Source: JANLYC01 sp963815445 (GTDB lineage Bacteria > Actinomycetota > Actinomycetes > Propionibacteriales > Nocardioidaceae). From it: a stretch of 64,000 bases of DNA. Made by a program: the position numbers and the translations under genes. Location of the stretch: positions 1 through 64,000 of the forward strand of contig CAWFGV010000004.1 in the NCBI GenBank assembly GCA_963815445.1. The letters run 5' to 3'. Numbering within the stretch: position 1 is the stretch's first letter; each line of letters opens with the position of its first letter. Shown piece after piece: positions 15,937-23,846 of the stretch. The notes below the pieces were generated by a model. It saw only the letters and a list, made by a program, of their open reading frames with translations, had not been told where the DNA came from and ran no database searches.

Positions 15937-16146
15937 CCGCTGACCGCTGACCGAGTGCCGAGTGCTGACCGCAGAACGCTGAGTGCTGACTGCTCCAGAT
16001 TCGACCGCTGACCGCTGAGTACTGCTGACGCCAGTGCTGCCGTGCTGCTGAGTGCTGCTGAGTGCTGCTGAGTTGCTGCTGAGTGCTGCTGAGTTGCTGC
16101 TGAGTTGCTGCTGAGTGCTGCTGAGTTGCTGCTGAGTGCTGAAGAT
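15937..16146. repeat. CTGCTGAG-type satellite after crp
   Basis: About 210 bp of non-coding, degenerate repeat. It begins with three GCTGACC-like units and intergrades into nine copies of CTGCTGAG separated by TG or TTG (about 16044-16138), giving 10- and 11-bp periods. The mixed period destroys any reading frame, so it is not protein coding. The region 15937-16388 otherwise holds only the E2 palindromic element and the promoter of the next gene. Confidence 0.9.
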
Positions 16147-16191
16147 TCGACCACGACGTCGTCGCCTTTTCGACCCTGCAGCTGCCTGCGT

Positions 16192-16271
16192 GGCCCTTGG
16201 CGTTTGCCTAGTTCACAAGCCAGGTGGCTTCGTCACAAGGCAAACGCGCCTGGCCCACTTGGGTTTTGCCT
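16192..16271 (+). repeat. Palindromic intergenic element, copy E2
   Basis: Same orientation as E1. Left half GGCCCTTGGC, GTTTGCCTAGTTCACAAGCC, AGGTGGCTTC differs from E1 at two positions in the first ten. The right arm is degenerate (GTCACAAGGC). A GTTTGCC/GGCAAAC outer pairing (16202-16208 with 16239-16245) is kept although the inner arm is changed. It ends in the shared GGTTTTGCCT. It lies 45 bp after the crp satellite, between two genes on the same strand. Confidence 0.9.
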
Positions 16272-16388
16272 TGCCGACATCCCGCCGACCCGGCGACGCC
16301 GACCCATCGCTCGGGCCGCGACCCGCCATCCCGCGGTATGACGCATGGCCCGCTGCCGTGCCCCCGCGGCCCGGCTAACGTGATCGCC

Positions 16389-17033
16389 ATGCGAATCACT
16401 CATCTCGGCCACGCCTGCCTCCTGGTCGAGACCCACCAGACCCGACTCGTCATCGACCCCGGCGTGTTCTCCAGCGGCGCTGACGGGTTAGCAGCGCTCG
16501 ACGCCATCCTCGTGACCCATCAGCACCCGGACCATCTCGACCTCGAGCGCCTGTCCGAACTGCTGGACACCAGCCCCGGCGCGCGGTTTCTGGCTGAGCC
16601 GGAGACGGCGGCCGAGAGCGACGTCTCGGCCACCCCGACCGCGATGCACTCAGGCGAAGACATGCAGGTGGGTGACGTCAGAATCCGCGTGGTCGGCGGC
16701 CAGCACGCCGCGAACCATGACCAGGTCCCGCCGCTCGGCAATGTCGGCTACCTGCTCACTGCCGACGGAGTCACCGTGTTCCACCCCGGCGACAGCTACA
16801 CCGACGCGCCGACCGACATCGACGTCCTCGCCCTCCCTCTCAACGCGCCGTGGTGCCGGATGAGCGAGACACTGGCGTTCCTCCACGCCGTGTCACCAGG
16901 CGTCGCGATCCCGATTCACACCGGTCTGCTCAACGACGACGGCCTGGCGTCATACCTCATGCACACTCAGCGCTTCGGTCCCGCCGGTACCGAGGTCGTC
17001 GACCTGCGCCCGGGATCGACGTACGCCGTCTGA
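16389..17033 (+). CDS. Metallo-beta-lactamase fold hydrolase (UlaG-like)
   Basis: 214 residues starting MRITHLGHACLLVE. The zinc-binding motif HQHPDHLD (ILVTHQHPDHLD) and downstream His/Asp residues (HPGDSYTD, IPIHTG) place it in the Lactamase_B_3/UlaG branch of metal-dependent hydrolases; the substrate is unknown. The start at 16389 is supported by TAACGT (16376-16381) ending 7 nt upstream, implying a leaderless mRNA. The frame is open upstream through the palindromic element, which is why longer starts were rejected. It converges on the second MBL gene. Confidence 0.88.
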   Translation: MRITHLGHACLLVETHQTRLVIDPGVFSSGADGLAALDAILVTHQHPDHLDLERLSELLDTSPGARFLAEPETAAESDVSATPTAMHSGEDMQVGDVRIRVVGGQHAANHDQVPPLGNVGYLLTADGVTVFHPGDSYTDAPTDIDVLALPLNAPWCRMSETLAFLHAVSPGVAIPIHTGLLNDDGLASYLMHTQRFGPAGTEVVDLRPGSTYAV

Positions 17034-17109
17034 ACCGCCGATCACCAACCGGTCCGAGTCAGCGCAACGCAGCCGGCCGGTCTGAGCGGTCGGACTCCCG
17101 CAACGGTTC

Positions 17110-17895
17110 TCAGCCGCCGTCTTCGCGAAGGTAGTCGAGCTGAGCCCGCACCGACATCTCCGCCGCCGGCCAGAGCCGGACGTCGACATCGGAGTAGACC
17201 GCGCGTACGACGTCCAGCGGCTCCTGCGCGCCGGCCGCCACTGCCTCACGCACCTGCTCGAGTCGCTCCGCTCGGTGTGCCAGGTAGTCGTCCAGGATCG
17301 CCAGCGCATCGTCGAGGACAGGGCCGTGCCCCGGCCAGACGACAGCCACCTCACTCGCCTCGGCCAGGTCACGCAGCCGTCGCAGCGAACCCAGATATGC
17401 GCCGAGCGCACCGTCTGGATGAGCCACCACGCTGGTGCCCCGACCCAGCACGGTGTCTCCGGTGAGCACCGCCTGGTCGGCCGGCACGACGAAGCTCAGC
17501 GAGTCGGCGGTGTGCCCCGGAGTTGCCACGACGTGGACCTCGAGTCCGTCAACCGAGACGACGTTGCCGTCATGCAGGCCGTGGCCGCCATACACGTAAG
17601 TCGGGTCGAGCGCCATGACCTCACAGCCAACGGTGGACGCGAACTCTTTCGCACCTTCGCTGTGATCGAGGTGTCCGTGCGTCAGGAGGACGACGCCGAC
17701 GGGCCCGGCCGCTTCGGCGACCTTCGCGAGATGCAGTGTGTCCGAGGGGCCTGGGTCGACGACCACGCTGCGCTGGCCGTCTGGCTCGCGGAGGATCCAG
17801 GTGTTCGTTCCGTCCAGGGTCATCGGTGACGGGTTCGGCGCCAGGATGCAGGTGGCGCGCTTCCCGAAGCTGCCGCCCGACCAGGTCCGGGTCAC
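17110..17895 (-). CDS. Metallo-beta-lactamase fold protein (LACTB2/Rv3677c-like)
   Basis: 261 residues. Zinc motif LLTHGHLDHSEG, followed by ATPGHTADSLSF and TGDTVLGRGT, typical of the LACTB2-type subgroup, hydrolases related to glyoxalase II and RNA-cleaving LACTB2. The exact substrate is unknown. The start is GTG 17895, overlapping the NUDIX stop (GTGA), so the two are translationally coupled in a run with RidA and a DUF4177-like protein. Position equals M. tuberculosis Rv3677c next to crp. Confidence 0.88.
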   Translation of the reverse strand: MTRTWSGGSFGKRATCILAPNPSPMTLDGTNTWILREPDGQRSVVVDPGPSDTLHLAKVAEAAGPVGVVLLTHGHLDHSEGAKEFASTVGCEVMALDPTYVYGGHGLHDGNVVSVDGLEVHVVATPGHTADSLSFVVPADQAVLTGDTVLGRGTSVVAHPDGALGAYLGSLRRLRDLAEASEVAVVWPGHGPVLDDALAILDDYLAHRAERLEQVREAVAAGAQEPLDVVRAVYSDVDVRLWPAAEMSVRAQLDYLREDGG

Positions 17896-18728
17896 GGCAG
17901 CACCGACGGGTCGAGGGTCAGGAACCCTTCGTCTCCGATGAGCTCAACCCCTGGTGTCACCGTCGTGATCCGCCGCTCGCGGGCCGCCGCCAACGCAGCC
18001 CGGGTCGACTCGAAACCGGCCATCTCCTGCAGGGTCACGTAGGTCGGCGGAAGCATCGCCATCGTGCCGGAGTCGACGCCGCGGAGCGCGGCAGTCGGTG
18101 AGAGCCAGGCGACGTGGTCGGCCTCGCCCGACACGTCGCGGGTGCGTTGTCCGGTCGGCATCGCGGCGACGAAGAAGCGGGTGTCGTACCGGCGCGGCTC
18201 GAACTCCGGGGTGATCCAGTGTGCCCAGGCCGCCAGCAGGTCGGTCCGCAGCACGAGTCCGCGGCGGTCAAGGAACTCAGCAAAGCCCAGGCTGCGGTCG
18301 ACCAACGCTGCCCGGTCACGCTCCCAGTCGGCGCCCGTCGTGTCGGAGACGAGCGAGCCCGTCGACTCACCGGCCAGCAGCACGCCTGACTCCTCGAACG
18401 TCTCACGCATGGCCGCGCACACCAACGCGCGCGCCTCGGGTTCGTTGCACCGGAGTACGGCGCTCCACTCCCCCGCGGACGGCCCTGCCCACGCGATCGA
18501 GGTGTCGGAGTCGCGCGGGTCGACCGTACCCCCGGGGAACGCGTACATCCCGGCCGCGAATGCCATTGCGAGGTGCCGCCGCAGCAGGTAGACCTCCGGG
18601 CCTGACGCCGTCTCGCGCAGCAGGATGACGGTGGAAGCGCCCTTGGGCGCAACCGGTGTACGACGGTCGGCCAGGAAGGACCGGGCGTGCCCGACGAGCT
18701 CGGGCGGCAGCCGGCGCGTGGGGTCCAC
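17892..18728 (-). CDS. NUDIX hydrolase (NUDT7/NUDT19-like)
   Basis: 278 residues. The Nudix box is split as in the NUDT7/19 group: FPGGTVDPRDSD near residue 65, a 20-residue insertion, then AMRETFEESGVLLAG. Members hydrolyse CoA and acyl-CoA diphosphates. An N-terminal VILLRETASGPEVYLLRRH strand is typical. Start GTG 18728 lies 2 bp after the RidA stop, and the stop overlaps the MBL gene. A role in CoA or acyl-CoA turnover together with the MBL hydrolase is inferred. Confidence 0.85.
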   Translation of the reverse strand: MDPTRRLPPELVGHARSFLADRRTPVAPKGASTVILLRETASGPEVYLLRRHLAMAFAAGMYAFPGGTVDPRDSDTSIAWAGPSAGEWSAVLRCNEPEARALVCAAMRETFEESGVLLAGESTGSLVSDTTGADWERDRAALVDRSLGFAEFLDRRGLVLRTDLLAAWAHWITPEFEPRRYDTRFFVAAMPTGQRTRDVSGEADHVAWLSPTAALRGVDSGTMAMLPPTYVTLQEMAGFESTRAALAAARERRITTVTPGVELIGDEGFLTLDPSVLP

Positions 18729-18730
18729 GG

Positions 18731-19192
18731 TCAGGAGACCTCGACGACCATCTCGACCTCGACGGGGGTGTCCAGCGGCAGCGCTGCGACGCCGACGGCG
18801 GACCGAGCGTGTTGACCGGCGTCACCGAACGCCGCACCGATCAGCTCGCTGGCGCCGTTGGCGACGCCGGGCTGTCCGGTGAAGTCCGGGGTGCTCGCGA
18901 CGAACACAACCAGCTTGACGACGCTGACGACGCGTGACAGGTCGCCGACCATGGACTTCACGACCGCGATCGCGTTGAGCGCGCACTGCTTGGCGCACTC
19001 GGTGGCATCCTCGACGCTGGCGTCGGCGCCCACCTTTCCGGTGGCGACGAGGCTGCCGTCCCGCCACGGGAGCTGACCGGACGTGTAGATGTGATTGCCG
19101 GTGCGCACGCCGGGGACGTAGGTCGCCACCGGGGCAGCCACGTCGGGGATCTCGATGCCGAGGTCGCGCAGGCGGGCTTCGGGTGTTGACAT
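18731..19192 (-). CDS. RidA/YjgF family protein (Rv3678c-like)
   Basis: 153 residues, MSTPEARLRDLGIEIP start. RidA-like fold features: GNHIYTSGQLPWRDG near the start, the central helix CALNAIAVVKSMVGDL, and ARSAVGVAALPLDTPVEVEM at the end, with the conserved Arg preceding SAVGV. RidA proteins deaminate reactive enamine/imine intermediates; this longer subgroup (about 150 residues) is common in actinobacteria. GGAGTCGTGACC precedes the ATG, overlapping the end of the upstream 52-residue gene by context (2 bp gap). Confidence 0.88.
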   Translation of the reverse strand: MSTPEARLRDLGIEIPDVAAPVATYVPGVRTGNHIYTSGQLPWRDGSLVATGKVGADASVEDATECAKQCALNAIAVVKSMVGDLSRVVSVVKLVVFVASTPDFTGQPGVANGASELIGAAFGDAGQHARSAVGVAALPLDTPVEVEMVVEVS

Positions 19193-19194
19193 GG

Positions 19195-19353
19195 TCACGA
19201 CTCCTTGGGGCGCTTGAAGTAGGCGACCAGGCTCTCGGGGTTGAGGCCGGGGATGACCTGCACCAGCTCCCAGCCGTCCTCGCCCATGTTGTCCAGGATC
19301 TGCTTCGTCGCGTGCACGAGAACCGGCACGGTGATGTACTCCCACTTCGTCAT
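19195..19353 (-). CDS. Small DUF4177-like protein (Rv3678A-like), 52 residues
   Basis: The frame reads MTKWEYITVPVLVHATKQIL, then DNMGEDGWELVQVIPG and a basic end YFKRPKES. The W-E-Y-x-T-V-P-V opening and GEDGWELV core match small DUF4177-type proteins; M. tuberculosis has a similar-sized gene (Rv3678A) in this position. Function is unknown. A TAGAGT hexamer (19365-19360 on the minus strand) ends 6 nt before ATG 19353, so it is probably leaderless and first in the RidA-NUDIX-MBL operon (2 bp to RidA). Confidence 0.85.
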   Translation of the reverse strand: MTKWEYITVPVLVHATKQILDNMGEDGWELVQVIPGLNPESLVAYFKRPKES

Positions 19354-19517
19354 GCTGTGACTCTAACGTTGCGAAGACGCCGGGGCGTCAGCCAGCCCGG
19401 CGGCATACGTGCTCGTCGCCATGCGGCGGCGACCGCGCGTCTCCATCGGCAGCCCACGTCTCGTCGGATCAGAGGTCAGGTGGGGTCGGTCGAGTCGTGT
19501 TCAGGCCAAGTCGCCAA

Positions 19518-19597
19518 GGCAGATCCCATGTCCCCACGGCACGTTTGCCTAGTTCACAAGCCACCTGGCTTGTGAACTAGGCAAACGTGGACGGCCA
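19518..19597 (-). repeat. Palindromic intergenic element, copy E3 (perfect dyad)
   Basis: Inverted relative to E1/E2. It contains the most symmetrical dyad of the family: 23-nt perfect arms at 19542-19564 and 19567-19589 separated only by CC. The left half on the minus strand is GGCCGTCCAC, GTTTGCCTAGTTCACAAGCC, AGGTGGCTTG; the other end (19518-19547) is the variable part and finishes GGATCTGCCT. It lies in the gap between two divergent genes, so it is not a simple terminator for either. Confidence 0.92.
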
Positions 19598-19637
19598 GAG
19601 GGGCACCCACGGTGCGGGGGCTCAGTAGGGTTCGGGG

Positions 19638-20669
19638 GTGGAGCGAGACCCGATGGAGGTGCTTGCGCGGGCGGCCGCGCCGCCCGATGCGGTCGTCCGG
19701 TACGCCGACCACGCCGACGGCGTCATCGACCTGTTCCTACCGCCCACGTTCGGGGGAGGAACCCGCAGCCTCGACCCGCAGGCAGCAACCCGACCCGGCA
19801 CCCCCGACCGAGGGACCCGCAGCCTCGACCCGCAGGCAGCAACCCGACCCGGCACCCCCGACCGAGAAACCCGCAGCCTCGACACGCACGCAGCAACCCG
19901 ACCCGGCACCCCCGACCGAGAAACCCGCAGCCCGGAGCGGGCGCCGCCGGCTTCCGACCACCCTGGAGCCGTCGACGCCGCTGCCCTGACCGCGCCGGGC
20001 GAGGTCGGACCGTGCCGGCTCGTGGTAGCGATCCACGGGGGGTTCTGGCGCGAGAAGTGGGACCGCACCCACCTCCGGCCGTTCGCCGCCGCTTTGGTGG
20101 CACACGGCTTCGCGGTCGCGACCCCTGAGTACCGGCGCGGCCCGGGCGGCTGGCCCGACGCCTCCTATGACGTCGCCCGTGCGCTCGACCGGGTCGCCTA
20201 CCTTGTCCAGGAGGTCGCGCCCGGTCTCGTCGACCCAGCAACGCCCTTCACGCTCACTGGTCACTCCGCCGGAGGTCACCTTGCTCTGTGGGGCGGCCTG
20301 CGCGCGGGACCCGCCCGAGTACGACGAATCGTGGCGTTGGCACCCGTGGCTGATCTCGTCGCCGCCGCGCGTAGCCGGATGGGGGATCGGGCCGTCAGCG
20401 ACTTCCTCGGCGGTGACCCCGACGAACGCCCAGACGCCTACAAGCAGGCGGATCCCATGCGGCTGCTCCCCGGCGACGTCCCCGTCACGATCATCCAGGG
20501 AACCCTCGACGCGGACGTGCCGGCCGACGCCAACCGGGCCGTCGCCCACGCGTTGTCGACCGCAGACTCCGTCACGTACGTCGAGGTCGCCGATATCGAG
20601 CACTTCGGCCTGATCGACCCGCTGTCGCCCGCCTTCGCGGCCACGGTGCTGCCCCAGCTGCAGGGCTGA
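19638..20669 (+). CDS. Alpha/beta hydrolase with tandem-repeat insertion
   Basis: 343 residues. Esterase/BD-FAE-like fold: oxyanion motif AIHGGFWREKWD, nucleophile GHSAGGHLALWG, acid in QGTLDADVP and histidine in DIEHFGLIDP. A loop between the first strands (residues about 41-99) is filled with 18-residue repeats GTRSLDPQAATRPGTPDR. The start GTG 19638 is supported by TAGGGT (19626-19631) with 6 nt spacing; ATG 19653 is an alternative. Relatives include kynurenine formamidase-like and acylaminoacyl esterases; the substrate is unknown. The insert is rich in Pro, Asp and Arg and is probably a disordered surface loop, so activity may persist. Confidence 0.85.
   Translation: MERDPMEVLARAAAPPDAVVRYADHADGVIDLFLPPTFGGGTRSLDPQAATRPGTPDRGTRSLDPQAATRPGTPDRETRSLDTHAATRPGTPDRETRSPERAPPASDHPGAVDAAALTAPGEVGPCRLVVAIHGGFWREKWDRTHLRPFAAALVAHGFAVATPEYRRGPGGWPDASYDVARALDRVAYLVQEVAPGLVDPATPFTLTGHSAGGHLALWGGLRAGPARVRRIVALAPVADLVAAARSRMGDRAVSDFLGGDPDERPDAYKQADPMRLLPGDVPVTIIQGTLDADVPADANRAVAHALSTADSVTYVEVADIEHFGLIDPLSPAFAATVLPQLQG
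19758..19934 (+). repeat. 54-bp in-frame minisatellite, 3 full copies plus partial
   Basis: Units at 19758-19811, 19812-19865 and 19866-19919, then 15 bp of a fourth. The first two encode the identical 18-mer GTRSLDPQAATRPGTPDR and the third differs at three residues. The period keeps the frame of the hydrolase. It begins 160 bp from element E3. Confidence 0.95.
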
Positions 20670-20675
20670 ACAGCC

Positions 20676-21728
20676 TCAGGGTGTCGACGCGGGCGGACCT
20701 GCCGAGCCCCGCCCGGTCGAGCTGCTGCTTCCCGAACCATCCGGCGCCTGCACCGTCACCATCGGCGGCGTCTGGGGCTGTCCGGACGAACCCGAGCCGG
20801 AGTTCGTCTGGGCCGACTCGGACGGAACCGTGGTCTCGGACGACGCGGTGGCGCTGCCGGAGGTCGAGGAGCCGCTCGAGATGAGGAGGCTGTTCTTGAA
20901 GTCCGCGAGCTGCTCGCCGGCGGCGTTGTAGTCCTGGGTCGTGAAGAAGCCGATCCGCGGGTCGGTGGCCAGAGCGCTGAGCACATCGATCGACACGGGC
21001 AGATTGGTCTCCGTGTATGCCGGCTGTCCGGCATCCGGCGGCAGCGTCTCGATCACGGCGACGAGCTGCCCGTCACGCTTGACGGCCACGATGGCGGCGT
21101 ACGAGATCGGGGACGGCCCGCTCGACACGGTGTCGGACTGGCCCATCAGCACCCGCAGCGCGGGCGTGCCGTCCGCCAATGGCGAGTCATCGCACCAGAT
21201 GGTTCCCTGCCCGCCTCCCGACTGCGCCTTCGCGCACGAGTCAGCGGATGCCCATTGGGTCACCGGGCGGCTGGCGATGACCTCGATGGACAGACGTTGG
21301 CCGTCGACGCGATAGGCGGCGCCGGCCTGGAGGGTCTCGCCCGACGATCCGTCGGCGCGGTGCCGTTCACCCCCGACGTCGGTCGGGGTACCGAGGTCGA
21401 CGAGGTCGACCAGCCCTGCCGCGAGCCCGCGCGGTGTCGCGTCGACCAGCTGCTGGCTGTTCGTCGGCTGCGCGGACCGCTGGTCGAAGACGCCGGCACC
21501 GCTCAGGTACGCACCCCCGCCGACCAGCGCCAGCACTGCCAGGGCGCTGCCTCCTGTCTGCCAGCGACGACGACGCCGCAAGGCGAGACCGCGCTGTTCA
21601 CCGGTGCCGACGAGGGCCATCACGTCGGGCCGCAGGTCGCTCACCGCGTCGTCGAAGCGCTGATGCAGAAGTGTCTCGTCGAGTTCCATGGGTTCGTTCC
21701 CTCCCGGGCCGTGCTGAGTGCTGGTCAT
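20676..21728 (-). CDS. Membrane-anchored SigE-partner protein (putative anti-sigma-like)
   Basis: 350 residues. A short cytoplasmic N-terminus (MELDETLLHQRFDDAVSDL), one membrane helix (SALAVLALVGGGAYLSGAG, about residues 58-76), an extracellular domain with no family I recognise, and a Ser/Thr/Gly-rich tail of about 75 residues. The start overlaps the sigma-factor stop (ATGA at 21725-21728), so the two are co-translated. The topology and coupling fit an anti-sigma or signal-sensing partner, but the usual zinc anti-sigma HxxxCxxC motif is not visible. ATG further in (MELDE) is an alternative start. Confidence 0.7.
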   Translation of the reverse strand: MTSTQHGPGGNEPMELDETLLHQRFDDAVSDLRPDVMALVGTGEQRGLALRRRRRWQTGGSALAVLALVGGGAYLSGAGVFDQRSAQPTNSQQLVDATPRGLAAGLVDLVDLGTPTDVGGERHRADGSSGETLQAGAAYRVDGQRLSIEVIASRPVTQWASADSCAKAQSGGGQGTIWCDDSPLADGTPALRVLMGQSDTVSSGPSPISYAAIVAVKRDGQLVAVIETLPPDAGQPAYTETNLPVSIDVLSALATDPRIGFFTTQDYNAAGEQLADFKNSLLISSGSSTSGSATASSETTVPSESAQTNSGSGSSGQPQTPPMVTVQAPDGSGSSSSTGRGSAGPPASTP

Positions 21729-22237
21729 GACGCCGACGCCGCCTCTCCGGACAGCTCACGTCGCAGCCGCCCGAGAGCCCGGGACGCCCGGGTTCGGACC
21801 GCGCCTTCGCTCAGCCCGACTTCGGCGGCGGTCTCGGCCACCGTCCGTTCCTCCCAGTAGCGCAGGACGACGACCGCCCGATCCGTCGGGTCGAGGGTGC
21901 GGAGCGCCTCGAAGAGCTCGAGCCGGTCCGGTACGGCGCGCGCAGACACGTCCATGCCCAGATCGACGCTCGGCAGCTCGCTGTTGCGTCGTACGCGGCG
22001 GTGCGACAGGAACGTCTTGGTCAGCGCGCCCCGGGCATAGGCCTCACGCGAGTCCGCGCGTTCGACCTTCCGCCAGGCTACGAAGAGCTTGCCGAGCGTG
22101 GTCTGGACGAGGTCCTCGGCCAGGTGCCAGTCACCGCACATGAGCAGCGCGGTGCGGAACAGCCGTGGCGTGAGCACCGTCGCGAACTCGGTGAACGCAG
22201 CATGTGCCTCGTCGTCATGGCGGAGCCTGCCACTCAT
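21725..22237 (-). CDS. ECF sigma factor, SigE (Streptomyces-type SigE70) family
   Basis: 170 residues. Region 2 is seen in LFRTALLMCGDWHLAEDLVQTTLGKLF, broken here as LFRTALLMCGDWHLAED then LVQTTLGKLF; region 4 HTH is RTVAETAAEVGLSEGAVRTR. It is the sigma-70 family type common in actinobacteria, typically of SigE-family naming rather than M. tuberculosis SigE. It directs RNA polymerase to a regulon that cannot be named here. GAGGGG precedes ATG 22237 by 5 nt. A membrane protein gene overlaps its 3' end and probably controls it. Confidence 0.88.
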   Translation of the reverse strand: MSGRLRHDDEAHAAFTEFATVLTPRLFRTALLMCGDWHLAEDLVQTTLGKLFVAWRKVERADSREAYARGALTKTFLSHRRVRRNSELPSVDLGMDVSARAVPDRLELFEALRTLDPTDRAVVVLRYWEERTVAETAAEVGLSEGAVRTRASRALGRLRRELSGEAASAS

Positions 22238-22288
22238 CGGTTCCCCTCTCTCCTGGCTACCCAGTAGACGCCACCACGGGGACCGGCG

Positions 22289-22915
22289 TTACAAGATCGG
22301 CGGTTCGGTCTTCTCCCGCACCTCGTCGGCGGTCACGTCCGGCGCGAGCTCGACAAGCCGCAACCCGTCGACGGTGACATCGAGGACGCACAGGTCGGTG
22401 ATGATGCGCTGGACAACACCGAGCCCGGTGTACGGCAACGAACACTCGTTGACGATCTTGTACGACCCGTCGCGGGCGACATGTTCCATCAGGACGATGA
22501 CGCGCTTGGCGCCGTGGACGAGGTCCATCGCGCCGCCCATCCCCTTGACCATCTTGCCCGGGATCATCCAGTTGGCGATGTCACCCTTGATGGAGACCTG
22601 CATGGCGCCGAGGATGGCGGCGTCGATCTTGCCGCCGCGGATCATGCCGAAGGACGTGGCCGAGTCGAAGAACGCCGCCCCGGGCCGCAGGGTGACGGTC
22701 TCCTTGCCGGCGTTGATCAGGTCGGGGTCCTCGTCACCGTCGTAGGGATAGGCCCCGACGCCGAGGATGCCGTTCTCGGACTGCAGCACGATCTCGACGT
22801 CGTCGGGCACGTAGTTGGGGACCAGGGTGGGCAGGCCGATGCCGAGGTTGACGTACGCACCGTCCTCGAGCTCGGTCGCCGCCCGCGCCGCCATCTGCTC
22901 ACGCGTCCACGCCAT
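22289..22915 (-). CDS. scoB: 3-oxoacid CoA-transferase subunit B
   Basis: 208 residues. The catalytic glutamate is in LQSENGILGVG, the hallmark of family I CoA transferases; GIGLPTLVPNYVPDDV precedes it. With subunit A it transfers CoA from succinyl-CoA to acetoacetate or a related 3-oxo acid. The start codon shares one base with the subunit A stop (TGATG at 22913-22917). It supports use of ketone bodies or branched 3-oxo acids. Confidence 0.93.
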   Translation of the reverse strand: MAWTREQMAARAATELEDGAYVNLGIGLPTLVPNYVPDDVEIVLQSENGILGVGAYPYDGDEDPDLINAGKETVTLRPGAAFFDSATSFGMIRGGKIDAAILGAMQVSIKGDIANWMIPGKMVKGMGGAMDLVHGAKRVIVLMEHVARDGSYKIVNECSLPYTGLGVVQRIITDLCVLDVTVDGLRLVELAPDVTADEVREKTEPPIL

Positions 22916-23697
22916 CAGCTCTGCTCCTCCCGTGCGCGCACCGTGCGCTTCTCGATGCGTTTCTCGGCCGCTTGCTCAGCCGTCAGGGGCAGCACCCGCT
23001 GGACGTAGACACCGGGCAGGTGCACGTCGTTGGGTGCGAGCTGCCCCGGCTCGACGAGCTCCTCGACCTCGGCGATCGTGACTCGGCCGGCCATGGCGCA
23101 CAACGGGTTGAAGTTGCGGGCGGAGTCGCGGAACACGAGGTTGCCGTGCCGGTCGCCGCGCCAGGCCCGGATGAGCCCGAAGTCGGTGATGATCGCCCCC
23201 TCGAGCACGTACTCGCGCGGCCCCTCGGCCGTGTCGAACGACCGTGTCTCCTTGGCCGGACTCGCGGTCACGACGTTGCCGGCGTCGTCGTACCGCCACG
23301 GCAGGCCACCGTCGGCTACCTGCGTCCCGACCCCGGTCGCGGTGTAGAACGCGGGGATCCCCGCGCCGCCGGCGCGCAAGCGTTCGGCCAGCGTGCCTTG
23401 TGGGGTCAGCTCGACCTCGAGCTCACCGTGCAGGTACTGGCGTTCGAACTCCTTGTTCTCGCCGACGTATGACGACACCATGCGTCGGATGCGCTTCTCC
23501 CGCAGCAGCAGGCCAAGACCCCAGTCGTCGACGCCACAGTTGTTGGAAACCGCCTCGAGGTCGCTCACCCCGGCGTCGAGGAGGGCCCGGATCAGCACGC
23601 TGGGGATGCCGCACAACCCGAAACCGCCGACGGCCAACGACGAACCGTCCACGATGTCCGCAACAGCCTCGGCTGCGCTCTCGACGACCTTGTCCAC
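22915..23697 (-). CDS. scoA: 3-oxoacid CoA-transferase subunit A
   Basis: 260 residues from GTG 23697 (VDKVVESAAEAVADIVDG). GGFGLCGIPSVLIRAL is the typical glycine-rich CoA-binding region and PAFYTATGVGTQVADGG the substrate loop. GAGAGGA lies 7 nt before GTG 23697, so this start is favoured over GTG 23703, which would leave 1 nt spacing. It is translationally coupled to scoB, with which it forms the active complex, and is divergent from the ArsA-like pair across 149 bp. Confidence 0.92.
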   Translation of the reverse strand: MDKVVESAAEAVADIVDGSSLAVGGFGLCGIPSVLIRALLDAGVSDLEAVSNNCGVDDWGLGLLLREKRIRRMVSSYVGENKEFERQYLHGELEVELTPQGTLAERLRAGGAGIPAFYTATGVGTQVADGGLPWRYDDAGNVVTASPAKETRSFDTAEGPREYVLEGAIITDFGLIRAWRGDRHGNLVFRDSARNFNPLCAMAGRVTIAEVEELVEPGQLAPNDVHLPGVYVQRVLPLTAEQAAEKRIEKRTVRAREEQS

Positions 23698-23846
23698 GTG
23701 CACGTCCTCTCTCCGGCCCGATGACGCCTCGGTCTTGGCAACTTACTGCATGAGTTCGGCGCCTCAGTAGACGCAGTCCGCAGCCTCGGTCCGCGCGGGA
23801 CACTGACCGCGCGTCAGCCCGCGCCCCACCCGGCTACGCTCGAACC

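Noticed and set aside
15937..16146. Satellite considered as CRISPR array
   Set aside because: No unique spacers, period only 10-11 bp, no cas genes.
15402..16154. Minus-strand frame across crp with SNSAALSSNSAA-like repeats
   Set aside because: Translation of the satellite and antisense of crp; not protein-like.
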